From Burkholderiales bacterium (GTDB lineage: Bacteria > Pseudomonadota > Gammaproteobacteria > Burkholderiales > Burkholderiaceae_C): DNA of 64,000 nucleotides. Below are positions 8,882 through 18,184 of the stretch, piece by piece. The notes beneath the pieces were generated by a model. It ran no database searches and was not told the DNA's origin. It worked only from the letters and a program-made list of their open reading frames with translations. Location of the stretch: NCBI GenBank assembly GCA_030604135.1, contig JAUVWL010000014.1, forward strand, positions 1 through 64,000, in the 5' to 3' direction. The position numbers and the translations under genes are program-made. Position 1 is the first letter of the stretch, and each line of letters starts with the position of its first letter.

Positions 8882-9496
8882 ATGAAATTGCCCGTTTCGC
8901 TTCTTTGTGCTGCTGCAGCAGCCCTGTCTTTCAGCGCCTTCGCCCAGCAGCCGGCCAAGCCCGATCTGGCCAGGGGGGCCGCCCTGTACGGGCAGGTGTG
9001 TGTGGCCTGCCACGCAGCCGACGGGAACTCCACCACACCGGCCAACCCCAAGCTGGCCCAGCAGCATCCCGAATACCTGATCAAGCAGCTGCAGGAGTAC
9101 AAGTCCGGCAAGCGGCAGAACCCGATCATGGCAGGTTTCGCGGCCTCGTTGTCCGACGACGACATGCGGGACATCTCCTTCTGGCTGGCAAGCCAGAAGG
9201 GCACCCCGGGCTTCGCCCAGGATGCCGAGCTGGTGCGGCTGGGCGAGCGCATCTACCGGGGTGGCATCGCCGACCGTCAGATTGCGGCTTGCGCAGGTTG
9301 CCACAGTCCCAACGGCGCCGGAATTCCGGCCCAATACCCCCGTCTGGCCGGTCAGCACGCCGAATACACGGTGGACCAGATGCGTCAGTTCCGCGACGGT
9401 GTTCGCAAGAACAGCGTGCAGATGAGCCAGATTGCGGCTCACATGACAGAACGCGAAATCCAGGCGGTGGCCGACTTCATTGCCGGCCTTCGCTGA
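8882..9496 (+). CDS. Diheme class I cytochrome c4
   Basis: Periplasmic electron carrier, typically between the bc1 complex and terminal oxidases. The 204-residue precursor has a Sec signal peptide (MKLPVSLLCAAAAALSFSAF, cleavage near AFA-QQ) and two tandem c-type domains. The haem sites are CVACH (Cys40, Cys43, His44) and CAGCH (Cys137, Cys140, His141), with methionine ligand candidates in NPIMAGF and NSVQMSQ. The start at 8882 gives a normal signal peptide; a longer frame from 8816 would add 22 residues before it. ResB-CcsB, which attach haem to such proteins, follow directly. A strong terminator lies 115 bases downstream. Confidence 0.92.
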   Translation: MKLPVSLLCAAAAALSFSAFAQQPAKPDLARGAALYGQVCVACHAADGNSTTPANPKLAQQHPEYLIKQLQEYKSGKRQNPIMAGFAASLSDDDMRDISFWLASQKGTPGFAQDAELVRLGERIYRGGIADRQIAACAGCHSPNGAGIPAQYPRLAGQHAEYTVDQMRQFRDGVRKNSVQMSQIAAHMTEREIQAVADFIAGLR

Positions 9497-9559
9497 ACGT
9501 CGGCTTCAAGCCCCCGTGTCGAAGGGGTATATAAGTTAAAAATGATATTTGCCGGCACA

Positions 9560-9611
9560 ATCGGGGCGGTTCGCCGCCATTGAACCGATGGGCCGCAAGT
9601 GCATCTGAAGA
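9560..9611 (+). other. Structured intergenic RNA region upstream of the terminator before resB
   Basis: A CGGTTC/GAACCG stem (9567-9572 and 9582-9587) precedes the terminator hairpin at 9612. Just upstream (9528-9552) is an AT-rich stretch unlike its GC-rich surroundings. Together they could be the end of the cytochrome c4 message, an attenuator for resB, or a small RNA of roughly 80-90 bases. The sequence alone cannot decide. Confidence 0.35.
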
Positions 9612-9647
9612 GGGCGGAAGCCGGGAAGCCGGCGCCGCCCTTTTTTT
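9612..9647 (+). terminator. Rho-independent terminator between cytochrome c4 and resB
   Basis: An outer stem GGGCGG/CCGCCC (9612-9617 and 9635-9640) contains an inner stem GCCGG/CCGGC, and is followed by seven T residues (9641-9647). It ends only 24 bases before the resB start, so transcription of resB depends on read-through or on a promoter located at or beyond the hairpin. Confidence 0.9.
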
Positions 9648-9671
9648 CGCCAACCACCGTCATTCCGTTTC

Positions 9672-11819
9672 ATGAGTGTTTCCACCGAAGGTCTTCAGCT
9701 GCGCACACGGTCGCGCTGGTTGGGCGAATGGGTCGAGCTGCTGTCGTCCATGCGATTTGCCATCTCGCTGCTGACCGTCATCTGTATCGCTTCGGTCATC
9801 GGCACGGTGGTCAAGCAGCACGAACCGGCCAACAACTATGTCAACCAGTTTGGTCCCTTCTGGGCCGAGGTGTTTGCCAGTGCCAACCTGTACTCTGTGT
9901 ACAGCGCTTGGTGGTTCCTGCTGATCCTGGCCTTTCTGGTCGTCAGCACCAGCCTCTGCATAGCCCGGACCACGCCGAAGATCTTTGCAGACTTCAAGGT
10001 CTTCAAGGAAGGCATTCGCGAACAAAGCCTCAAAGCTTTCCCGCACCGTGCGGAAGCCGCTCTGGAGGAGCAGCCCGAGGGTGCAGCCCATCGAATAGGA
10101 CAGCAATTGCTGGGCTCGGGCTGGAAGGTTCGCCTGCAGGCCCGCGAAACCCCTGCTGGCGAAGGCTGGATGGTGGCGGCCAAAGCCGGTGCGGCCAACA
10201 AGCTGGGCTATATCGCGGCGCACAGTGCCATTGTGCTGGTCTGCATAGGTGGCCTGCTCGATGGCGACCTGATGGTTCGTGCCCAGATGTGGTTCAACGG
10301 CAAGGAGCCGTTCACCGGCGGCGGCCTGATTGCCGACGTGCCACAGCAGCACCGTCTGCCCTCGTCCAATCCGACATTCCGGGGCAATCTGCTGGTCACC
10401 GAGGGTACGGTGGCCGGTACCGCCATCCTGCCGCAACCCACCGGTGTGCTGCTTCAGGATTTGCCGTTCTCTGTAGAGCTGACCCGGTTCATTGTTGAGT
10501 ACTACGACACCGGCATGCCCAAGCTGTTTGCCAGTGACATCGTGATCCATGACCACGTCACCGGCGAGCAGAAACCCGCCCGTGTGGAAGTCAATCACCC
10601 GGCCCAGCACCGCGGCATCAACATCTACCAGTCCAGTTTTGACGATGGCGGATCGCGCGTCAGGCTGCAGGCCCGGGCCCTGACCCGTCCCACACGCCCG
10701 TTCGAAGTGGAAGGCACCATCGGCAGCTCGACCCCCTTGAGCAATGGCGAGGACCAGATGATCCTCGAATACACCGGTTTGCGGGTCATCAACGTGGAGA
10801 ATTTTTCTTCCGACAGCAGCCTGCAGACGGCCGATGTGCGGCGGGTCGATCTGCGCCAGGCTATCGAAAGCCGCCTGGGTGCCGGCAACAAGACCGTGAC
10901 CGAGCGGGTGCTTCGCAATGTGGGTCCGAGCGTGACCTACAAACTCCGCGATGCGGCAGGACAGGCCATCGAGTACCACAACTACATGCTGCCGATCGAC
11001 ATCGATGGCTCGCGCATGTTCCTGCTGGGCCTCAGGGAGACGCCGGCCGAGTCTTTCCGTTATCTGCGGCTGCCTGCCGACGAAAACGACAGCATGGACG
11101 GCTTTCTTCGCCTGCGTGCCGCACTGGACAACCCCGATATGCGTGCCGAGGCCGTGCGCCGCTACTCGATCGAAGCGGTCGAGGGGGGGCGGCCTGAACT
11201 GGCCGAAGCCTTGGCTGCCTCGGCGAGTCGGGCGCTGGACCTGTTTGCCGGTGCCGAAGCGGTGGATCTGCCGCCGGGCGTGACCAATGGCATGGGGCAG
11301 TCAAGGGTGGTGGGTGGCCTGCAGGCGGTCTCGGCATTTCTTGAGGCGAATGTACCCCCGCAAGAGCGCGAACGGGCCAGCGATGTGCTGGTCCGCATTC
11401 TCAACGGCACCCTGTTCGAACTGGCCCAGCTCAGCCGCCAGGCCGAAGGCCTGCCACCCCTGCCGCGCGACGAGGCAACCCAGCAGTTCATGACGACGTC
11501 GGTCATGAGCCTGAGCGACAGCTTTTTCTACCCGGCTCCCATGACTTTCCAGCTGGTTGACTTCGACCATGTGCAGGCCAGCGTCTTCCAGGTGGCCCGG
11601 GCACCGGGCCAGAACATCGTCTACCTGGGCTGCCTGTTGCTGATCATCGGGATTTTTGCGATGCTCTATGTCCGTGATCGCCGTCTCTGGGTCTGGATCA
11701 GTCCGGCAGGCGATGGCCAGACGCGTGCCACCATGGCACTTTCGTCGAACCGCAAGACGATGGAAGTGGACCAGGAATTCGATTTGCTCAAGCGTCAGTT
11801 GTTGAAGGTGAATGCATGA
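9672..11819 (+). CDS. resB: Cytochrome c biogenesis protein ResB (Ccs1), System II
   Basis: Inner-membrane component of System II cytochrome c maturation, which with CcsA/CcsB exports haem and ligates it to CXXCH apocytochromes. The 715-residue product has N-terminal helices (MRFAISLLTVICIASVIGTV and WWFLLILAFLVVSTSLC), a third helix near residue 180 and a large periplasmic domain. It closes with a last helix near residue 660 (NIVYLGCLLLIIGIFAMLYV). The start at 9672 fits the ResB N-terminus (RWLGEWVELLSSMRFAISLL). The stop overlaps the ccsB start by four bases, so the two are translationally coupled. Confidence 0.95.
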   Translation: MSVSTEGLQLRTRSRWLGEWVELLSSMRFAISLLTVICIASVIGTVVKQHEPANNYVNQFGPFWAEVFASANLYSVYSAWWFLLILAFLVVSTSLCIARTTPKIFADFKVFKEGIREQSLKAFPHRAEAALEEQPEGAAHRIGQQLLGSGWKVRLQARETPAGEGWMVAAKAGAANKLGYIAAHSAIVLVCIGGLLDGDLMVRAQMWFNGKEPFTGGGLIADVPQQHRLPSSNPTFRGNLLVTEGTVAGTAILPQPTGVLLQDLPFSVELTRFIVEYYDTGMPKLFASDIVIHDHVTGEQKPARVEVNHPAQHRGINIYQSSFDDGGSRVRLQARALTRPTRPFEVEGTIGSSTPLSNGEDQMILEYTGLRVINVENFSSDSSLQTADVRRVDLRQAIESRLGAGNKTVTERVLRNVGPSVTYKLRDAAGQAIEYHNYMLPIDIDGSRMFLLGLRETPAESFRYLRLPADENDSMDGFLRLRAALDNPDMRAEAVRRYSIEAVEGGRPELAEALAASASRALDLFAGAEAVDLPPGVTNGMGQSRVVGGLQAVSAFLEANVPPQERERASDVLVRILNGTLFELAQLSRQAEGLPPLPRDEATQQFMTTSVMSLSDSFFYPAPMTFQLVDFDHVQASVFQVARAPGQNIVYLGCLLLIIGIFAMLYVRDRRLWVWISPAGDGQTRATMALSSNRKTMEVDQEFDLLKRQLLKVNA

Positions 11820-13180
11820 ACACGACCACCGTCACCCGAACCGTGGATCTCAAGAAGGGCGACAATGGCGCCAGCCTGCAGCCCGGTTACTTTGCCCGTC
11901 GCGATGCCTGGGATTGGTTGTTTGCCGTGCTGCTGGTGGCCGGTGCGATCTGGGCCTTTCTGCAGTACGACCAGGCCATGAACGGCTACGAGAAGGCCAT
12001 CCTGGTCGGATGTGTGCCGTCCATGATCTGGCTGGGCTGGTTCTGGCGGCCCTTGCGGATGCTCAGCGCCGTGGTGGCCCTGCTGTCGCTGACGGCCATC
12101 TGGCTGTACCAGACGCCCGAGGGCGCCGACCTGGCGCGAGCCGATCAGGCTTTCCTGCTCAAGTACTTCATTTCGAGCCAGTCGGCCATCCTCTGGATGA
12201 GTGTGCTGTTCTTCATGAGCACAGCCTTTTACTGGATCGGTTTGCTGACCCGGGCCGGTGAGGCTTTCGAATCACTGGGTTCGAAGCTGGCCTGGGTGGC
12301 TGTGACCCTGGCCCTGGTCGGGACCATGGTCCGCTGGTACGAAAGCCACCAAATTGGTCCGGACATCGGTCACATCCCGGTGAGCAACCTCTATGAGGTG
12401 TTCATCATGTTCTGCTGGATGACCACCGCCTTCTACCTGTACTACGAAGACCGGTATCGCACGCGATCCATGGGTGCTTTTGCGATGCTGGTGGTCAGTG
12501 CCGCCGTCGGGTTTCTGCTCTGGTACACCGTGGTGCGCGAAGCGCATGAGATTCAACCACTGGTGCCGGCCCTGCAAAGCTGGTGGATGAAGGTGCATGT
12601 GCCTGCCAATTTCGTGGGCTATGGCACGTTTGCGATTGCGGCCATGCTGGCGTTCGCCTACCTCATCAAGCAAAGCGCTGGTGAAACCCGATGGTACAAG
12701 CTGGCACCGCTTTTCCTGCTGGGTGTGGTGCTGTGCCTGGAGCCTCTGGTGTTTCGCCGTTCGGCACTGGAGCAGGGTGGCAGCTACTGGTTCATCTATT
12801 TTGGTGTGTCTTCGCTGATCGTCGGCGGCATTCTTGCGGCCCGTCGGCGGATTGCCGACCGCTTGCCCAGTTTTGAAGTGCTCGACGACGTCATGTACAA
12901 AGCCATTGCTGTTGGCTTTGCATTCTTTACCATCGCGACCGTGCTTGGCGCGCTCTGGGCTGCCGAGGCCTGGGGTGGCTACTGGAGCTGGGACCCGAAG
13001 GAAACCTGGGCGCTCATCGTCTGGCTTAACTACGCCGCCTGGTTGCACATGCGGCTGATGAAAGGTTTGCGCGGTACGGTGGCAGCCTGGTGGGCCCTGG
13101 TTGGCTTGGCCATCACCACCTTCGCCTTCCTCGGTGTCAACATGTTCCTGTCAGGTCTGCACAGCTACGGAGAGCTTTGA
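11816..13180 (+). CDS. ccsB: System II cytochrome c synthase subunit CcsB/CcsA (ResC)
   Basis: Polytopic haem-handling protein that partners ResB to attach haem in the periplasm. The 454-residue product has about eight to ten membrane helices. It carries the tryptophan-rich WWD signature WGGYWSWDPKETWALIVWLNY near residues 385-405, and flanking histidines including WLHMRL and the last-helix SGLHSYG are candidate haem ligands. The ATG overlaps the resB stop (ATGA). A GCATGCT/AGCATGC dyad lies about 28 bases downstream. Confidence 0.95.
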   Translation: MNTTTVTRTVDLKKGDNGASLQPGYFARRDAWDWLFAVLLVAGAIWAFLQYDQAMNGYEKAILVGCVPSMIWLGWFWRPLRMLSAVVALLSLTAIWLYQTPEGADLARADQAFLLKYFISSQSAILWMSVLFFMSTAFYWIGLLTRAGEAFESLGSKLAWVAVTLALVGTMVRWYESHQIGPDIGHIPVSNLYEVFIMFCWMTTAFYLYYEDRYRTRSMGAFAMLVVSAAVGFLLWYTVVREAHEIQPLVPALQSWWMKVHVPANFVGYGTFAIAAMLAFAYLIKQSAGETRWYKLAPLFLLGVVLCLEPLVFRRSALEQGGSYWFIYFGVSSLIVGGILAARRRIADRLPSFEVLDDVMYKAIAVGFAFFTIATVLGALWAAEAWGGYWSWDPKETWALIVWLNYAAWLHMRLMKGLRGTVAAWWALVGLAITTFAFLGVNMFLSGLHSYGEL

Positions 13181-13208
13181 ACTGGGTCGCACCCCGTTTT
13201 GAGGGGGT

Positions 13209-13232
13209 GCATGCTCCCGGCCGGAAGCATGC
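13209..13232. other. Inverted repeat between ccsB and lptM
   Basis: A perfect GCATGCT/AGCATGC stem with a ten-base GC-rich loop lies in the 58-base gap between the convergent ccsB and lptM. It may serve as a weak bidirectional terminator, although there is no proper T-run on either side. Confidence 0.4.
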
Positions 13233-13238
13233 TGCTTG

Positions 13239-13448
13239 TCAACGGGCGTTGCTTGGTGGGTCGGCCGGTGTGAGTTCATCCGCCGCCGGCACTACGACTG
13301 TCGGGGCAGCGGCTCTTCCATCCGGCAGGTACAGTGGCCCTTTCTGCCCACATGAAGCGAGCCCGCCTGCCGACAGAAGCAGGGTCAAGCTCAGCGTGAG
13401 TCGGCGCAGGGTGCATGGGCGACCTAGAATCACAGGCATCATGTTCAT
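13239..13448 (-). CDS. lptM: LptM (YifL-type) LPS-translocon-associated lipoprotein
   Basis: Small outer-membrane lipoprotein of the family that in E. coli stabilises the LptDE translocon. The 69-residue product has a signal peptide [17 protein letters not shown] with lipobox LASC, then the family signature [11 protein letters not shown] straight after the lipidated cysteine. Starts at 13448, 13442 and 13439 are all in frame and none has a clear ribosome site; the longest is given. It is divergent from cyaY with a 12-base gap. The frequent downstream partner lysA is absent: the gene runs into convergent ccsB. It is easy to miss because a long open frame continues upstream through cyaY. Confidence 0.82.
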   Translation of the reverse strand: MNMMPVILGRPCTLRRLTLSLTLLLSAGGLASCGQKGPLYLPDGRAAAPTVVVPAADELTPADPPSNAR

Positions 13449-13460
13449 GGTGGCATTGTA

Positions 13461-13793
13461 ATGACCGATCAGGAATACCTTGACCAGGCCGAGGCACTGT
13501 TGCGTGCGGTGGAGCTGGCGTGCGACCGCATCAACGACGAAACGGACGCCGACCTGGACAATCAGCGCGTGGGCGGCATGATCACGTTGACCTTTGCGAA
13601 CCGCAGCCAGATCATCATCAATCTGCAAAAGCCCTTGCAGGAGGTGTGGCTGGCCGCCCGTGCGGGCGGGTTTCACTACCGGTTCGATGGACGCTTCTGG
13701 ATGGACACCAAGGGTCAGGGCGAGTTTTTCGACAATCTCTCGCGTTTCGCGACGGACCAAGCCGGTCAGACGCTGAGCTTCTTCAGTTCCTGA
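13461..13793 (+). CDS. cyaY: Frataxin-like iron-binding protein CyaY
   Basis: Bacterial frataxin, which binds iron and modulates IscS-dependent iron-sulfur cluster assembly. The 110-residue product has the acidic first helix ([20 protein letters not shown]), the strand [18 protein letters not shown] and [12 protein letters not shown], typical of CyaY and full length. The start is ATG 13461. TAGAAT at 13425-13430 may be its -10, which would place the promoter inside lptM. Its 3' end overlaps that of mrcA by 11 bases (convergent). Confidence 0.95.
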   Translation: MTDQEYLDQAEALLRAVELACDRINDETDADLDNQRVGGMITLTFANRSQIIINLQKPLQEVWLAARAGGFHYRFDGRFWMDTKGQGEFFDNLSRFATDQAGQTLSFFSS

Positions 13794-16215
13794 ACAGGTC
13801 CAGAATGCTGCGTCGGTCTTCGTTGCGCACGGGCGGTGGCGCGGGCTCCAGGGGAAATTCTCCGTAGCCGCCCACCGTGGCTTGCTCGGGCGCAGCCATG
13901 CCTGGCCAGGGGTCGTCCAGTCCGATAGCCTGTACCCCCATGCCGGGTCCGAATTCCTCATAGAACCACTCGCCACCTGAACGAACCAAGCCGGCTGGCG
14001 CCTGATACTCCTGCGTGGGCTGACTCTTGAGCGCATGGGACATGTAGGAGATCCAGATGGGCAGGCTCAGGCCACCTCCGGTTTCGCGGCTGCCGAGATT
14101 GCGCGGGGTGTCGTAGCCCACCCAGGTGGCGGCCACCACGCTGGGGTGAAAGCCAACGAACCAGGCGTCCACCGCATCGTTGGTGGTGCCGGTCTTTCCG
14201 TACAAATCGGGTCGCTTGAGCGTGGACTGGGCTCTGGCCGCCGTTCCTGAGCGGGTGATCTCCTGCAGCAGGCTGTTCATGACGAAGGCATTGCGCGCGT
14301 CAATCACACGCATGCTCTCATCCAGCGCAGTTTTCGGGGCCTCGTACAGCACCTTGCCCTGGTGATCGGTCACCCGGGATACCAGCCGCGGTTGAACCAG
14401 GTATCCCCCGTTGGCAAACACGCCGTAACCGGTGGCCATCTGCATCGGCGTCACAGAGCCTGCACCGAGGGCCATGGTCAGGTAGGGCGGATGGCGCTGC
14501 GGGTCAAAACCGAATCGACTCACCCATTGCTGGGCGCTTTGTGTCCCGACCACCTGAAGGATCCGGATGGAGGTCATGTTTTTCGATCGCGCCAGTGCCC
14601 GACGCACCGACATCGGTCCCTCGAACTGGCCGTCATAGTTCTTGGGTTCCCAGGGTTTGCCGCCAGTCTCCCGGGCGCTGTAGAAGAGTGGCGCATCATT
14701 GACCACCGTCATCGGGCTGATGCCTTTTTCCAGGGCGGCCGAGTAAATGAATGGCTTGAAGCTCGAGCCCGGTTGACGCCAGGCTTGGGTCACGTGATTG
14801 AACTTGTTCTTCTGGAAGTCAAAGCCGCCCACCAATGCACGGATGTCTCCGGTCTTGGGGTCGAGCGCAACGAAGGCGGCCTCGACCTCGGGCAATTGCG
14901 TGATTCGCCAGGTCTTCTCGCCGGTGCGCATCACCCGGATCACGGCACCTGGGCGGATACGCACGTTCGGACCAGCCCGTTCTGCCAGACCGGATCGCAC
15001 CGGTCTCAGTCCCTCGCCCGTGATGGTGAAGGGCTCACCGTCCTGTCGAACGGCCACCACCCGGGTCGGGCTTGCCTCCAGAACCACCGCCGAAAGCAGG
15101 TCGTCGTTGTCAGGACGCTCGGTCAAGGCCTGGTCAATGGCGTCATCCCGCCGCTCCGGGTCGGACGGCAGATCGATGAACAGTTCCGGGCCCCGGTAGA
15201 CCTGCCGGGACTCGAAGTCCATGATGCCCTGGCGGACCGCCCGGTAGGCACTTTGCTGGTCATCCGAACGTATGGTGGTGGTGACCACCAGGCCCCGCGT
15301 GTAGGCTTCTTCACCATACTGGGCGACGATGGCCTGGCGCACCATCTCGGCCGCAAATTCTGCCCGGGTACGCTCAGGCGCCTGCCTCCGCAGTCGCAGC
15401 TTTTCCTCCTTCGCCGCCTCGGCCTCGGCGGCTGTGATGAAGCCGTTCTCACGCATCCGATCGATGATGTGGAGTTGCCGGACCCGGGCCCGCTTTGGAT
15501 TGGAAATCGGATTGAATGCCGACGGCGCCTTGGGCAGACCTGCCAGCATCGCGGCCTCGGCGATGGACACGTCCTTGAGTGGCTTGCCAAAATAGGTTTG
15601 CGCTGCCATCGAGAAGCCATACGCACGCTGCCCCAGAAAGATCTGGTTCATGTAGATTTCGAGGATCTGCTCCTTGGTGAGCAAGTGCTCCAGCTTGAAT
15701 GTGAGCAGGACCTCATAGATCTTGCGGGTGTAGCTTTTCTCGGCCGACAGGTAGACGTTGCGGGCCACCTGCATGGTGATGGTGGAAGCGCCCTGGCTTT
15801 TGGCCTGTCCGAGGTTGGCCAGCGCAGCGCGCACCATGCCCCGGTAATCGACCCCGCTGTGCTCGAAGAAGCGGGCGTCTTCAATGGACAGGACCGCGTC
15901 GATCATGACCTGGGGAATCTCGCGAATCGGCAGCAGGTTGCGACGCTCTTCACCAAACTCGCCCATGGGCTTTCCGTCGGCCGTCAGGACCTGCAGGGGA
16001 AGTTTGGGGCGGTAGTCGGCAAGGTGCCCGACGTCAGGCAGGTTGGGGTATGCCACCGCCAGTGCCAGGGCAACAAGAATCAGCAAACTCGCCACACCGG
16101 CTGCCGCCAGTCCGGCCAGACCCACCACAAGGCGCACGAGAAGGCGCGCAAGGCCAGGTCGAGGCGATACTGCGGCGGACTTGCGAGGATTCTTCGGGGG
16201 TTCGTCTTGGGGCAT
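13783..16215 (-). CDS. mrcA: Penicillin-binding protein 1A, bifunctional glycosyltransferase/transpeptidase
   Basis: Class A peptidoglycan synthase anchored in the inner membrane. The 810-residue product has one N-terminal helix (about 28-56). The GT51 domain has catalytic [15 protein letters not shown] (Glu112) and [12 protein letters not shown]. An OB-like insert lies at about 330-440. The transpeptidase domain has SSFK (Ser484 nucleophile), SKN (544-546) and KTGT (674-677). Length is normal for PBP1A. It is divergent from pilM, a common arrangement in beta- and gammaproteobacteria. Its 3' end overlaps cyaY by 11 bases. Confidence 0.96.
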   Translation of the reverse strand: MPQDEPPKNPRKSAAVSPRPGLARLLVRLVVGLAGLAAAGVASLLILVALALAVAYPNLPDVGHLADYRPKLPLQVLTADGKPMGEFGEERRNLLPIREIPQVMIDAVLSIEDARFFEHSGVDYRGMVRAALANLGQAKSQGASTITMQVARNVYLSAEKSYTRKIYEVLLTFKLEHLLTKEQILEIYMNQIFLGQRAYGFSMAAQTYFGKPLKDVSIAEAAMLAGLPKAPSAFNPISNPKRARVRQLHIIDRMRENGFITAAEAEAAKEEKLRLRRQAPERTRAEFAAEMVRQAIVAQYGEEAYTRGLVVTTTIRSDDQQSAYRAVRQGIMDFESRQVYRGPELFIDLPSDPERRDDAIDQALTERPDNDDLLSAVVLEASPTRVVAVRQDGEPFTITGEGLRPVRSGLAERAGPNVRIRPGAVIRVMRTGEKTWRITQLPEVEAAFVALDPKTGDIRALVGGFDFQKNKFNHVTQAWRQPGSSFKPFIYSAALEKGISPMTVVNDAPLFYSARETGGKPWEPKNYDGQFEGPMSVRRALARSKNMTSIRILQVVGTQSAQQWVSRFGFDPQRHPPYLTMALGAGSVTPMQMATGYGVFANGGYLVQPRLVSRVTDHQGKVLYEAPKTALDESMRVIDARNAFVMNSLLQEITRSGTAARAQSTLKRPDLYGKTGTTNDAVDAWFVGFHPSVVAATWVGYDTPRNLGSRETGGGLSLPIWISYMSHALKSQPTQEYQAPAGLVRSGGEWFYEEFGPGMGVQAIGLDDPWPGMAAPEQATVGGYGEFPLEPAPPPVRNEDRRSILDLFRN

Positions 16216-16268
16216 ACCAGGGGCTTCTATGAGCCCGGATTATAAAAATGGGGTGTTGTGTTAGCCCC

Positions 16269-16285
16269 ATTGACCCGAGGTCAAT
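16269..16285. promoter_or_regulatory. Perfect 17-bp dyad in the mrcA-pilM intergenic region (candidate operator)
   Basis: ATTGACC-CGA-GGTCAAT is a perfect 7-bp inverted repeat with a three-base spacer. It lies 54 bases upstream of the mrcA start and about 200 upstream of pilM. The size and symmetry suit a dimeric regulator, but the regulator is unknown. A second dyad, CAAAGA/TCTTTG (16382-16387 and 16395-16400), lies closer to pilM. Confidence 0.4.
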
Positions 16286-16397
16286 TGTGAGTTCCTGTGT
16301 GTTTCTGGCGAATGCGATGCAGATGGTCGGGTGTGATCAAGCGCTTTCTTCGTATGCTTTTGGCAACGCTTCCAAGTGTGTCAAAGACAAAAAATCT

Positions 16398-16426
16398 TTG
16401 CTGCACAAGGGGCTTACTGCTAGCAT
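16398..16426 (+). promoter_or_regulatory. Candidate pilM promoter
   Basis: TTGCTG (16398-16403), a 17-bp spacer and TAGCAT (16421-16426) preceded by TGC, an extended -10. It lies about 56 bases upstream of the proposed pilM start. The -35 matches poorly, so confidence is moderate. Confidence 0.4.
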
Positions 16427-16481
16427 TCAAGTGAATTCTTAAGTCTGGCGCGCCTGCGTGCCCTCATTCTGGGAGGTCGTC

Positions 16482-17561
16482 TTGATCTCAATGGGATCTT
16501 TGTTCAGTCGCGAATCGGCGCCCTTGCTGGGTATTGACGTCAGTTCTTCCAGTGTCAAGCTGGTCGAGTTGGGTCGCAACCGCGCCGGCGATCTGGTGCT
16601 CGAGCGTTGTGCTATCGAGCCCCTGGAGCGCGGGTGGATCACGGACGGCAACATCGAGAAGTTCGATGAGGTGTCCGAGGCCATTCGACGGGTGGTCCGC
16701 AAGAGTGGCAGCAAGACCAAGAACGTTGCCATGGCGCTGCCAGCATCGGCCGTGATCACCAAGAAAATCATTCTTCCGGGGGGTCTCACCGAGAAGGAAC
16801 TCGAGGTCCAGGTGGAGTCAGAAGCGAACCAGTACATCCCCTTCTCTCTGGATGAAGTGAGTCTGGACTTCTGCGTCATGGGACCCAGTGCCTCTTCCGT
16901 GGGCGACGTTGAGGTTCTGATCGCCGCCTCTCGCAAGGAAAAGGTGTCCGACCGACAAGGTCTGGCCGAGGCAGCGGGCCTCAAGCCTGTCGTTATGGAT
17001 GTCGAGTCCTACGCATCTCGCATGGCAGCTGGACGAATCATTGAAACCCTGCCCAATCAGGGTATGGATTCCCTGGTGGCCCTGTTCGAGGTGGGTGCGA
17101 TGACCACCAGCATGCAGGTGATTCGCAACGACGATGTGCTGTATGAGCGCGACCAGGCGTTTGGTGGTGCCCAGTTGACACAGCTCATCGTGCGGCAGTA
17201 CGGTTTTTCGACCGACGAAGCAGAAGCCAAGAAGCGATCGGGCGATCTGCCGGACGACTACCGAAGCGCTGTGCTCGAGCCCTTTATCGAGAGCATGGCC
17301 CAGGAGGTCGGGCGTGCCCTTCAGTTCTTCTTCACCAGCACGCCCTTCAACAAGGTGGACCACATTCTTCTGGCCGGTGGCAGTGCGGCCTTGCCTGGTC
17401 TGACCGAGGCGGTCACCCACCAGACCTCATTTGCCTGCATGGTGATCAATCCGTTTGATGCCATGGAAATGGCGTCAACCGTTCAGGCTCGCAAGATCGC
17501 CCGTGAGGCGCCGTCTTACCTGACGTCGACCGGTTTGGCGCTGCGGAGGTTCTACCAATGA
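16482..17561 (+). CDS. pilM: Type IV pilus assembly ATPase-like protein PilM
   Basis: Cytoplasmic actin-like protein of the type IV pilus inner-membrane platform that binds the N-terminus of PilN. The 359-residue product begins near SAPLLGIDVSSSSVKLVEL (nucleotide phosphate-1 loop) and contains VESYASRMAAGR and the phosphate-2-like ILLAGGSAALPGL. I place the start at TTG 16482 because GGAGG lies five bases upstream. ATG 16491 (MGSLFSRES) is the alternative but sits 14 bases from that site, and ATG 16458 precedes the site altogether. First gene of pilMNOPQ, overlapping pilN by four bases. Confidence 0.92.
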   Translation: MISMGSLFSRESAPLLGIDVSSSSVKLVELGRNRAGDLVLERCAIEPLERGWITDGNIEKFDEVSEAIRRVVRKSGSKTKNVAMALPASAVITKKIILPGGLTEKELEVQVESEANQYIPFSLDEVSLDFCVMGPSASSVGDVEVLIAASRKEKVSDRQGLAEAAGLKPVVMDVESYASRMAAGRIIETLPNQGMDSLVALFEVGAMTTSMQVIRNDDVLYERDQAFGGAQLTQLIVRQYGFSTDEAEAKKRSGDLPDDYRSAVLEPFIESMAQEVGRALQFFFTSTPFNKVDHILLAGGSAALPGLTEAVTHQTSFACMVINPFDAMEMASTVQARKIAREAPSYLTSTGLALRRFYQ

Positions 17562-18166
17562 TCCTGATCAACCTGTTGCCGCACCGTGAAGCGGCACGCA
17601 AACGGCAGAAGGAACGCTTCTTTACCCAGTTGGCCGGCTCTGCTCTCCTGGGTGGTCTGATCTGTGGCGCCGTGTTCACCTGGTACCAAGGTCAGATCAG
17701 TGCACAGCAGGATCGAAATGGATTCCTGCAGCGGGAGATCGCCAAGCTGGATCTGGAGATCCGGGACATCGCGAACCTCCAGCGCGAGATTGCCTCTTTG
17801 CGCGCGCGACAAACCGCAGTGGAAGACCTGCAAAGCGACCGCAACATTCCAGTGCATTTGCTGAACGAACTGGTGGCGCAGTTGCCGGATGGCGTCTTTC
17901 TATCCAGCGTGAAACAGGAAGGGCAGAGCGTGCTGCTGACCGGCGTTGCCCAGTCCCAGGAGCGGGTATCCGAGCTCTTGCGGAATTTCGCCAACCGAAG
18001 CGACTGGCTGACGCGCCCTGAACTGGTGGAGATCGTGGCCGGCACGGTTTCTCTGACCGCTCGGGAGCAGCGCCGGGTGTCCAACTTCACTGTGCGTGTG
18101 GCGCTGCGGCGAGGCAGCGAGAACCCTTCGACACAGCCCGCCGCCAACCCGCCCGGCAGGGTCTGA
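17558..18166 (+). CDS. pilN: Type IV pilus inner-membrane platform protein PilN
   Basis: Bitopic inner-membrane protein that links cytoplasmic PilM to PilO. The 202-residue product begins MILINLLPHREAARKRQ; the INLLP motif is the known PilM-binding peptide. A single helix (about 26-45, LAGSALLGGLICGAVFTWY) is followed by a coiled coil (about 55-90) and a ferredoxin-like periplasmic domain. The ATG overlaps the pilM stop. Confidence 0.95.
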   Translation: MILINLLPHREAARKRQKERFFTQLAGSALLGGLICGAVFTWYQGQISAQQDRNGFLQREIAKLDLEIRDIANLQREIASLRARQTAVEDLQSDRNIPVHLLNELVAQLPDGVFLSSVKQEGQSVLLTGVAQSQERVSELLRNFANRSDWLTRPELVEIVAGTVSLTAREQRRVSNFTVRVALRRGSENPSTQPAANPPGRV

Positions 18167-18184
18167 TCGAGGCACGAGACAGTC

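Noticed and set aside
9660..10979. Long open frame antisense to resB
   Set aside because: No start context or domain, and resB is well supported.
14362..16245. Long open frame (over 600 codons) antisense to the PBP1A gene
   Set aside because: It mirrors a high-GC gene with clear catalytic motifs on the other strand; its product is rich in His, Gly, Gln and has no recognisable domain.
16330..16481. Sigma-54 promoter for pilM
   Set aside because: TGGCA-N4/5-TTCC near 16370 lacks the GC of the -12 element; spacing and sequence do not fit.
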